This document shows positions 57,849 through 64,000 of a DNA stretch of 64,000 nucleotides, piece by piece. A model generated the notes under the pieces. It searched no databases and was not told the DNA's origin. It was given only the letters and a program-made list of their open reading frames with translations. Every line of letters starts with the position of its first letter. Positions within the stretch are counted from its first letter, which is position 1. The position numbers and the translations under genes are program-made. The stretch lies in the NCBI GenBank assembly GCA_029253585.1, contig JAQWZF010000006.1, positions 17,223 to 81,222 of the forward strand, in the 5' to 3' direction. This DNA comes from Gammaproteobacteria bacterium. GTDB lineage: Bacteria; Pseudomonadota; Gammaproteobacteria; Pseudomonadales; Pseudohongiellaceae.

Positions 57849-58274
57849 CTAGCCCGCCACTGCTACATCGTCAGCCTGCAAGCCCTTATCGCCTTCGCTG
57901 ACTTCAAACTCCACGCGCTGTCCATCGTGCAAAACGCGGTGTCCCTCACCTCGAATTGAACGGAAGTGAACGAATACATCATCGCCGCTGTCTCGAGTAA
58001 TAAAACCGAACCCCTTGCTTGCGTTAAACCACTTCACACTGCCTTGCTCTCTCGGCGAATGCGGTTCACTTTCACCGTAGTCAAAACCGCTGGAAGCAGA
58101 ACCTTGGGCGGCCCAGAAGCTGCTAATTAATAGAATAACGAAGAGAGAAAGCGCGAATAGTGGCAAATTGGCAGTGGTTAATGAATATTCCTGCGAGCTA
58201 AGAAGGTAGAGTGGAATGCAGGCTAGAAGTGTGACAATAGCTGAAATAATAAATGACTTTTTGAACATGTTCAT
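57849..58274 (-). CDS. Membrane-anchored cold-shock-domain protein
   Basis: 141 residues. Two hydrophobic helices (about 7-26 and 36-55) precede a full cold-shock domain (about 77-140): [15 protein letters not shown] with RNP1 (KGFGFI, 87-92), RNP2 VFVHF (100-104) and the closing GLQADDV. The cold-shock domain should face the cytoplasm, giving an RNA or single-strand DNA binder fixed to the inner membrane. Such fusions occur in several gammaproteobacteria, but their job is unknown. Confidence 0.88.
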   Translation of the reverse strand: MNMFKKSFIISAIVTLLACIPLYLLSSQEYSLTTANLPLFALSLFVILLISSFWAAQGSASSGFDYGESEPHSPREQGSVKWFNASKGFGFITRDSGDDVFVHFRSIRGEGHRVLHDGQRVEFEVSEGDKGLQADDVAVAG

Positions 58275-58648
58275 ACTCTTATTGGTTTTATAGTTAATAC
58301 GCGGGCCGGGGGAATGTTGCTGTGGGTTGCGGGCTCCTCTAAGGGGCAGCTAATAATAGTAACGGGGCAGAGGCGCAGCTTGCGAGCCGTCCTCACCTTT
58401 GTGAACCTTCTCTTCCCCGAGCGTCTCATAAGCGAGAGCCTCTCAAGAAAGTCTAGCGATAAAATACACTACTGCTGCGACAAATAAAATAGCCCATGAG
58501 TACCCCACAATGCCTGTAAGCTCCTGTGTGCGCTTCAGCTTCAATTCAGCTTCTACTTGCTAGATTAGCAACCTAGGCTGGTATCAAGGTGTGGCTCAAA
58601 CATCTCGAACCAGGCGATAAATGAGGCTTTGATTAGTGAGGATGGGAC
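58275..58648. other. Gene-poor stretch with a possible tiny membrane peptide
   Basis: 374 bases between divergent genes. On the minus strand, 58443-58559 is open for 38 residues and reads QVEAELKLKRTQ, then a hydrophobic helix (GYSWAILFVAAVVYFIARLS). It lacks an ATG; a TTG within it is the only usual start, so it could be a small protein or the remnant of one. The plus side has nothing else that I can name. Confidence 0.45.
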
Positions 58649-59173
58649 ATGAACACTAGACTAGTAGGCGCATTGGCGGCATTGGGGTTGCTATCCACTC
58701 AGGCATTCGCGGAAACCACTTACGCCACTGCACCGGTGATTGAATCGCGCGCGATCTATGAACTCGTCGAGATTTCAAGCCCCCAGGAGCATTGTTGGGA
58801 AGAGGAAACAGCGATAGATCGCCATGGTAATGGAAATCGCTCAAATACATCGGTGCTGGTGAGTACTATCTTGGGTGGAGCGATCGGCAACGCTGTAGGG
58901 CATAATAAGTCGAACCAGCGTGTTGGCGCGGTTCTCGGCGCTATGTTGGGACACTCTATAGGACGTGATATTATGCGTCGCAACGAACGTCCTAGTAGTA
59001 GTGAATATCAGACCGTGCAGCGCTGTGAGACCGTGTATCAGCAGCATGAAGAAGAGAGGCTGGCAGGCTACCAGGTTACCTATTTTTATAACGGGCAGGA
59101 GTATTCCGTAAGAACCAATACAGACCCAGGCGAAGAGATTCGAGTCAGGGTGAGCATTCAACCGGTTTTATAG
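58649..59173 (+). CDS. Glycine-zipper 2TM domain protein
   Basis: 174 residues. A signal peptide ends near residue 21 (TQAFAET). The glycine zipper at about 68-103 (GGAIGNAVG, then GAVLGAMLGHSIG) is of the Rickettsia 17-kDa antigen/YMGG type. Cysteines in EHCWEEE and QRCETV may pair. It is probably an outer-membrane or periplasmic protein related to envelope stress. It precedes the PepSY gene by 52 bases and may be in the same unit. Confidence 0.85.
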   Translation: MNTRLVGALAALGLLSTQAFAETTYATAPVIESRAIYELVEISSPQEHCWEEETAIDRHGNGNRSNTSVLVSTILGGAIGNAVGHNKSNQRVGAVLGAMLGHSIGRDIMRRNERPSSSEYQTVQRCETVYQQHEEERLAGYQVTYFYNGQEYSVRTNTDPGEEIRVRVSIQPVL

Positions 59174-59225
59174 CCAGGCCGATTGTTGAATCTGATTATG
59201 GGGTTCTCGGATAACGAGGAATATT

Positions 59226-59552
59226 TTGAGCAAGACATCGATACTAAGTTTGCTAGTCGCACTATTCCTTGGATTGGTCAAGGCCGCGCATGCCCAGAAT
59301 ATCCCCGTTCAACCTGCGCAGATTGATATTAACCGTAGCGATAACACTGGAAACGCCACACAGGCCAGCCCGCGCGTAACGGAGAGGCAGGCAGTTGAGA
59401 TTGCCAGACAGCGTTTCGCTGGCAATGTTCTACGAATTAGCCTGATCGGAGAAGGTGGTAACCAGCGTTATCAGATTCGTATGGAGAACGAAGGCAAGGT
59501 ATTTCCTGTTTTCGTGAACGTCATAACGGGCAGAATAAGCGGTGGCGGCTAA
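59226..59552 (+). CDS. Secreted PepSY-domain protein
   Basis: 108 residues from TTG 59226, preceded by GAGGA. A signal peptide ends near residue 23 (AHAQN). The PepSY domain (about 48-106) shows the pattern ERQAVEIARQRFAGNVLRISL...YQIRM...VNVITGRI. PepSY proteins are thought to inhibit or modulate proteases. The two-component genes follow 76 bases later; PepSY proteins are often encoded next to PhoP/QseB-type regulators and controlled by them. Confidence 0.85.
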   Translation: MSKTSILSLLVALFLGLVKAAHAQNIPVQPAQIDINRSDNTGNATQASPRVTERQAVEIARQRFAGNVLRISLIGEGGNQRYQIRMENEGKVFPVFVNVITGRISGGG

Positions 59553-59628
59553 GCCGATCACGTGAGGATTAGGGAGTCTCTGAACAACTCGCTAATTGCT
59601 CTCTAGGTAGATATTGAGGTAGTTCAGG

Positions 59629-60306
59629 ATGCGATTACTCGTAGTTGAAGATGAAAGTTTGTTGCGTCAGCACTTGCAGCAGGGGCTTTCCAAACAGGGT
59701 TATGTGGTTGATGTGGCCGAAGACGGCAAGTCTGGTCTGTACTATGCGACCGAATACGACTTCGACGCTGCCATCATCGATCTGGGTTTGCCAGAAATCG
59801 ATGGGATCTCCCTCATTCAGCAGGTTCGTGGGGCAGGCAAGGAATATCCAATTCTGATACTTACCGCGCGCGGTGACTGGCAAGACAAGGTTGCCGGCCT
59901 CGATGCAGGTGCCGACGACTATGTGGTTAAACCCTTCCAGCTGGAAGAAATCCTGGCCAGGCTAAATGCGCTACTGAGACGCGCGGCAGGCTTTGCCAAA
60001 CCAAAGCTCGAATTCGGTCAGCTTAGTCTCGATATTTCTGCAAAGCGCTTATTGGTAGATGAAAAAGCTGTCGACCTAACTGCTTACGAATACAAGATGC
60101 TTGAGTATTTGATGCTGCATCCGGGGCAGGTGATCTCAAAGACTGAATTGACAGAGCACCTTTACGCGCAAGATTACGACCGTGATAGCAATGTTCTTGA
60201 AGTCTTCGTTCGTCGCCTCAGACAAAAGCTGGACCCAGATCAGACCCTTAAGCCCATCGAAACGGTTCGCGGTCAGGGCTATCGATTTAGCCTTGAAGAA
60301 TCATAG
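59629..60306 (+). CDS. Response regulator, OmpR/PhoP family
   Basis: 225 residues. The receiver domain (1-115) has acid pocket Glu7-Asp8, phospho-acceptor Asp51 (IIDLGLPEIDG), Thr at LTARGD and Lys at VKPFQ. The DNA-binding winged helix spans about 128-222 (LTAYEYKMLEYLMLHPGQVISK, ending VRGQGYRF). Paired with the histidine kinase 33 bases downstream. The order PepSY-RR-HK suggests a PhoPQ- or QseBC-like envelope sensor; targets are unknown. Confidence 0.93.
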   Translation: MRLLVVEDESLLRQHLQQGLSKQGYVVDVAEDGKSGLYYATEYDFDAAIIDLGLPEIDGISLIQQVRGAGKEYPILILTARGDWQDKVAGLDAGADDYVVKPFQLEEILARLNALLRRAAGFAKPKLEFGQLSLDISAKRLLVDEKAVDLTAYEYKMLEYLMLHPGQVISKTELTEHLYAQDYDRDSNVLEVFVRRLRQKLDPDQTLKPIETVRGQGYRFSLEES

Positions 60307-60339
60307 TCAGGCAATTCGAGCTAGTATGGTCACTACTGC

Positions 60340-61743
60340 ATGACCACTTCTGAGAAAACATCAAATTATTCTATACAGACGCGACTCGTCATCTCGTTCA
60401 GTATTCTTTTGTTCGTGTTTTTAGGTCTTACCGGTGTGGTATTGGATCGAGCGTTTAGAAACAGTGTTGAAGCGGGTGCTGCCGAACGGTTACAGGTGCA
60501 AATCTATCTTCTGTTAGGAGCGGCGGAGGTGTCTGATGGCGAATTCTATTTCCTGGAAGACTTGCGTGAGCCAAAGTTTAGCCAGCTCAATTCGGGTCTC
60601 TATGGGTTTATTAGTCGGCCTAGCCTTGGTGAGTTATGGCGCAGTGACTCGGCGCTTGCCTTTTCTCTAGCCGACCCCCAAGTACTACGTCAGCAGGTTC
60701 AAGTCGGTGAGACCCAGTCTTCAAAAACACTAAGCGCAGAAGGAGACGAGTACTTCGTGCTGAGCTATGGCATTCTCTGGGAGGATGGTATTAGCGAGTA
60801 CAGTTTTACTGTGATCGAAGATGTCGCTCCGTACTATTCAGAAATATCTAACTTCAGAACGAGTCTGTGGTCTTGGTTGGGCGGGGTGGCACTGCTGCTG
60901 CTGTTGATTCAGTTTTTCCTGATGCGTTGGGGCTTGTCGCCATTGCATAGGATGGCCAGAGATCTCAAACAGATTGAGTCTGGAGAAAAAAATCAACTCG
61001 CCAGAAATTATCCCCAGGAATTACAGCGCGTAACGAACAATCTCAATGTGTTAATTGAGACGGAGCGAAAACAGCAGGCGAGATATCGAACTACGCTAGG
61101 TGATCTTGCGCACAGCCTGAAAACGCCGCTGGCGGTGATCGCTGGCACTATGCAGACGCTCTCTAGGAGTAAGGCCGACGATAAGGAGCAGCTCGATGCG
61201 GTAGATGATCAGCTTACTCGAATGAATCAAATAGTCAGCTATCAGTTGCAACGGGCGGTGCAAACCAATAATCGTTCTGCGCTAGCGAGACAGGTGCAGG
61301 TAAAGCCCGTAGCGGAGAAAGTTCTTGATGCGCTGGCAAAGGTGTACGCAGACAAGTCAGTGTCGTCAGTCAAATTATTGGACGAGGACGCTGTGTTCTA
61401 TGGGGACGAGCGTGATCTGCTAGAGGTGCTCGGCAATGTTCTGGATAATGCGTTCAAGTATGGCAGAGGCGAGGTCAATATTCGAGCGAGTGTTGAAAGC
61501 CATGACTCATCTGGCTTACAAATTGTCATCGAGGATAACGGCCCTGGTATTAGTGTTGAGAAGCAGGAGTATGTGCTGCAACGCGGAGCTAGAGCCGATA
61601 CTCTAGTGCAGGGGCAGGGAATTGGGCTGGCGGTTGTCACTGACATTGTCGCGAGTTATGGAGGCACCATAGAGGTCGGCTTCAGTAACTTAGGTGGTGC
61701 AAAAATCACCATGCGCTTCGTTGCGACCAAGGAGGGCAGCTAG
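60340..61743 (+). CDS. Sensor histidine kinase, PhoQ-like
   Basis: 467 residues. Helix TM1 (about 14-34), a periplasmic sensor domain of about 140 residues, TM2 (about 170-195), HAMP, then HisKA with His258 (GDLAHSLKTPL) and a HATPase domain with N box NVLDNAFKYG, G1 EDNGPGIS, F/G2 GQGIGLAVV. The sensor domain has acidic stretches (EFYFLEDLREPK, EGDEYFVL), which in PhoQ-type proteins sense cations or antimicrobial peptides; this is inference. The stop overlaps the convergent permease gene by 4 bases. Confidence 0.92.
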   Translation: MTTSEKTSNYSIQTRLVISFSILLFVFLGLTGVVLDRAFRNSVEAGAAERLQVQIYLLLGAAEVSDGEFYFLEDLREPKFSQLNSGLYGFISRPSLGELWRSDSALAFSLADPQVLRQQVQVGETQSSKTLSAEGDEYFVLSYGILWEDGISEYSFTVIEDVAPYYSEISNFRTSLWSWLGGVALLLLLIQFFLMRWGLSPLHRMARDLKQIESGEKNQLARNYPQELQRVTNNLNVLIETERKQQARYRTTLGDLAHSLKTPLAVIAGTMQTLSRSKADDKEQLDAVDDQLTRMNQIVSYQLQRAVQTNNRSALARQVQVKPVAEKVLDALAKVYADKSVSSVKLLDEDAVFYGDERDLLEVLGNVLDNAFKYGRGEVNIRASVESHDSSGLQIVIEDNGPGISVEKQEYVLQRGARADTLVQGQGIGLAVVTDIVASYGGTIEVGFSNLGGAKITMRFVATKEGS

Positions 61744-62498
61744 AACACGAGTCCCGCGATGACTGCACAGAGCGTCATTAGGAAGAGAAACCACTTGATG
61801 CTTTCCTGCGAGGCGCGAACGGCGACTTTGACAGCAAGATGAGCGCCGGCCATTGAACCGGTGGCGAGAATCAGGCCGGGTATCCACCAGACCTGATCGA
61901 ACGCTATGAATATCACCAGTGCGACACTCGTAAATGCCAGAGCGCAGGCTGTCTTCAGTGCGTTTGCGCGAAGCAAGTCATAGCGAAGCCCGCCGGCTAG
62001 AGCGGCGAGAAGAATGAATCCAACCCCCGCCTGAACGAAGCCACCGTAAACTCCAGCGGCGAACAGTCCCCACCAGGCGCCTCGACTTTCACTAGGGTCG
62101 ATGTTCTGCGTGCCGGGAGGGGGCGCGATGACCGTGGGTTTGAGTAAAATAACCAGCGCCATCAGCAAAATCGTACCTAGCAGTATCGGTTTCAAGAAAA
62201 GATTGGGTATCAGTGCCGCCGCAATAGCGCCGCCCGTGCCGCCAATTACGGTTGGGATGAGGATTGGAATAACGGCCGGCCGGTCCAGGGTCTCGTGCTT
62301 GTCATATCCTGCCAAGCCGACTAAGCACTGCATGGTAACAGCGACGCGGTTAGTGGCGTTGGCAATATCCGCGGGTAGGCCTAACACCATCAGCGCCGGT
62401 AGAGCGAGGTTCGACCCGCCACCTGCAACAGTATTAATTCCGCCCGCAAAGAATCCGGTAATGCCAAGCAAAAGGACTGAGCTAAGGGTAATTTCCAA
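61740..62498 (-). CDS. TSUP family permease (TauE/SafE)
   Basis: 252 residues with about 8 hydrophobic helices in two repeats. The N-terminal GITGFFAGGINTVAGGGSNLALPALM motif (split, GGINTVAGGGS being the core) and the second GVYGGFVQAGVGFILL motif define the TauE/SafE family, which export sulfite, sulfoacetate or related organic anions. The substrate cannot be read, and no sulfonate genes are nearby. Single gene on the minus strand. Confidence 0.9.
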   Translation of the reverse strand: MEITLSSVLLLGITGFFAGGINTVAGGGSNLALPALMVLGLPADIANATNRVAVTMQCLVGLAGYDKHETLDRPAVIPILIPTVIGGTGGAIAAALIPNLFLKPILLGTILLMALVILLKPTVIAPPPGTQNIDPSESRGAWWGLFAAGVYGGFVQAGVGFILLAALAGGLRYDLLRANALKTACALAFTSVALVIFIAFDQVWWIPGLILATGSMAGAHLAVKVAVRASQESIKWFLFLMTLCAVIAGLVF

Positions 62499-62912
62499 GA
62501 TAATTCCTAGCGCGGCTCAAACAGCAGCGTCTAAGTGATTGGGGCTTAAAAAAGGTACAATGTGTATTGTAGCCTTCGCATTGGCGCTCCATGCGGGCTG
62601 AGGGCGTGACTCCTCTGTGCCCCATGGGCCAGTGTGATGTGAATTCTGTCACAGTATAATAAATTAAGTGTCTGAAATTATTGGTTCTTTTAGCTAAATC
62701 ACAGTCTTTCACAGGAGATTCTATATCGTTAGCCTTGTTAGAACTACCGATAGCTATCCAATTGTAGCCGGGTTAACCGACAAACTACTTGTACAAATAA
62801 GTAATTTGGCCCGAAAATTCGGAATTGCAGCCCTAGTTAGAGGGGGTCTCAGAGGTTTTTGACAGGTGCTAGTGAATGCCCTAAAGAAAATGTGCTTTGA
62901 AACGGAAACTTC
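62499..62912. other. Intergenic region before the pilin remnants
   Basis: 414 bases without a supported gene. It contains a CRP/Vfr-like site (62638-62653) directly before TATAAT (62655-62660). A TTGACA at 62859-62864 lies 17 bases from a weak TAAAGA (62882-62887), a possible promoter for the fimT remnant. Short ORFs here have no coding character. Confidence 0.6.
62638..62653. promoter_or_regulatory. CRP/Vfr-type operator
   Basis: TGTGA-ATTCTG-TCACA, both half sites exact with a 6-base spacer, the consensus for CRP-family proteins. TATAAT follows one base later (62655-62660), so binding would overlap a promoter and could repress it or act on the divergent permease gene. The site is 260 bases before the pilin remnants. 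Confidence 0.6.
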
Positions 62913-63229
62913 ATGCTACACAGGTTCCAAAAAATTGAAAAACTCTCATTAAAACAAGGGCTAATCTCTGATCGAGTTGCTGGTATCGCTGGCTATTCTG
63001 GGTATCCTATTGGAGGTGGCTCTGCCTAATTTTTAGGACACTATTGAAAGTAATGTCACGAATTCGCAAGCCAAGCTGTTTATGACTACGCTTAATCTTG
63101 CGCGTAGTGAAGCGATCAAGCGCGGCACTAATGTGGGAATTTGTCCAAGCAATGACGGCCTAGATTGCGATGCAGTTAGTTGATCTACATGGTGGGTTGT
63201 CTTTGTGGACATCAATGTCGGAGGTTTAG
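62913..63229 (+). pseudogene. fimT: Remnant of fimT/gspH-type minor pilin gene
   Basis: ATG 62913 opens MLHRFQK...KQGL, the prepilin leader; one extra base near 62964 then shifts the frame, after which the sequence reads LIELLVSLAILGILLEVALPNF, matching the type IV prepilin helix (leader G-L-S-LIE when corrected). In that second frame TAG at 63034 and TGA at 63181 interrupt the GspH-like body (LFMTTLNLARSEAIKRGTNVGIC and WWVVFVDIN). The 3' end fuses into the pilV remnant, so the last part of the gene appears deleted. Would have been a minor pilin for pilus assembly. Confidence 0.8.
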
Positions 63230-63679
63230 GTATCTCTGCTGGTGCTCTCTTTCGGTATGCTTGGGATGGCCGAGGTTCAGGGCGTTAGCCTGCGTGGCAA
63301 CCATGCCGCCTATTACAGGACCATGGCTACTACACTATCCGGCGATATTGTTGAGCGGATGCGTTCCAATATATCCGCCGTTGATGCCGGAAGCTATGAC
63401 GATGTAACCGGTGCAGCAACTGCTGCGTGTATCACCGCGGCGGGTTGCTCGGGAGCTCAGATGGCAGCACAGGATGTGTTGGATTGGACAGCTGCCGTTG
63501 CTGCAGCATTACCGTTGGGGGCTGGTGTCATTTGTCTCGACTCCACACCGACGGATGGAACTGCCGCAGCGACCGCCTGCGATGGCACTGGGAGTATCTA
63601 TGCTATTAAGCTGTGGTGGGATGACGATCGCGATGGAACGGAGGATCAAGGTTTTCGTTCCTCGTTTCAGCCACTTTAA
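63230..63679 (+). pseudogene. pilV: Remnant of pilV minor pilin gene lacking its leader
   Basis: The frame after TAG 63227 reads VSLLVLSFGMLGMAEVQG, then LRGNHAAYYRTMATTLSGDIVERMRSN (PilV pattern), and ends in WWDDDRDG and FRSSFQPL, the usual PilV C-terminus. The prepilin leader and cleavage site before the helix are missing; SEV-stop-V at 63218-63232 suggests a lost leader with a Leu codon turned to TAG, next to the deletion that removed the fimT end. A GTG at 63242 could start translation, but the product could not be processed by the prepilin peptidase. Confidence 0.75.
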
Positions 63680-63703
63680 TTGGATTTAAATTAGTTAACG
63701 ACT

Positions 63704-64000
63704 ATGCGTAAGAATTCATTGAACATTGCATTTAACGGGGGCCTTAGTCTAGTCGAACTTTTGATTAGTATAGTCCTTGGTCTCACGCTAGCCACCGGTG
63801 TGGTGCAGATCTATGCGGATAGCAACACCACCGAGCGCGATAGAGAGGCCAGGCAACGAATGTAAGTCGTCAGATGATTTGGGACTACTCGCCTCAAAAA
63901 CTAAAGGAGACAACTGGACTCGGAGATGAAGTACTCGTGCTGATCGGTGATATGCCAAGCTAGCTCTCGAGGAGATAATTTGGGGTGTTCCAGAGCAACT
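63704..64000 (+). pseudogene. pilW: Remnant of pilW minor pilin gene (runs off window)
   Basis: ATG 63704 gives MRKNSLNIAFNGG, then the intact prepilin motif GLSLVELLISIVLGLTLATGVVQIY and SNTTERDREARQRM, which in PilW should continue with QENGR. Instead TAA stops at 63863. Downstream in another frame (from about 63868) is QMIWDYSPQK and GDEVLVLIGD, resembling a piece of the PilW body (DVLVLRGAD type), ending in TAG. An internal deletion plus frameshift is likely. The rest lies beyond the window. Confidence 0.7.

Noticed and set aside
58560..58640. tRNA-like TTCGA loop on the minus strand
   Set aside because: The flanking bases do not form a T-arm stem or an acceptor stem.
1..64000. CRISPR array, insertion sequence, phage or integron
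   Set aside because: No evenly spaced repeats, transposase, integrase or attachment-site duplication was seen.

Overview
The window reads as a continuous piece of chromosome from a Gram-negative gammaproteobacterium of moderate GC content, probably a free-living aerobic aquatic species. The evidence is the conserved block proA-nadD-rsfS-rlmH-mrdA-rodA-rlpA-dacA-ybeD-lipB-lipA, the block miaB-ybeZ-ybeY-ybeX-leuS-lptE-holA, a FabY-type ketoacyl synthase as in Pseudomonas, SlyX, GreB and DUF1820, DUF1244 and DUF2164 proteins. The exact genus cannot be read from the sequence. I found no rRNA, tRNA, CRISPR array, insertion sequence or prophage.

Layout. 1-8 kb: end of a J-domain protein, an enoyl-CoA isomerase-like protein, a frameshifted transporter, class I fumarase, FabY, a secreted metallo-beta-lactamase-fold protein and a VanY-type peptidase. 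8-18 kb: ribosome hibernation factor with a DUF1244 gene, then the minus-strand run serA-serC-dinB-greB-GlxA-like regulator, then a plus-strand trio (LACTB2-like hydrolase, GIY-YIG protein, DUF523-DUF1722 protein) facing nhaC. 18-28.6 kb: the elongasome and lipoate block. 28.7-43.5 kb: a mixed accessory stretch with a sterol-desaturase-family protein, an M1 peptidase, an Hsp70-like protein, cyclophilin, an NSS transporter, a Tat-exported dehalogenase, a dead 7TM histidine kinase and an M3 lipoprotein peptidase. 43.5-51.6 kb: the minus-strand leuS/miaB block, lacking lnt. 51.8-58.3 kb: DUF1820, SrkA, then the minus-strand cluster TlpA-like/DUF4266/DUF3570/ApbE-like, a delta-9-type desaturase, SlyX and a membrane-anchored cold-shock protein. 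58.6-62.5 kb: glycine-zipper protein, PepSY protein, a two-component system and a TSUP permease. 62.9-64 kb: decayed minor pilin genes fimT-pilV-pilW.

Two themes stand out. First, the TlpA-like/DUF4266/DUF3570/ApbE-like cluster (53187-56095) is the best candidate for an undescribed system: a small lipoprotein ending in a glycine-rich GGGCGCN tail, an outer-membrane barrel candidate, a periplasmic thioredoxin, and an ApbE relative whose usual metal-binding Asp is replaced. Second, gene decay is concentrated in surface and sensing functions: a histidine kinase with three in-frame stops and no phospho-acceptor His, three adjacent broken pilin genes, and a frameshifted transporter. All three stop codons are used normally elsewhere, so recoding is not the explanation.
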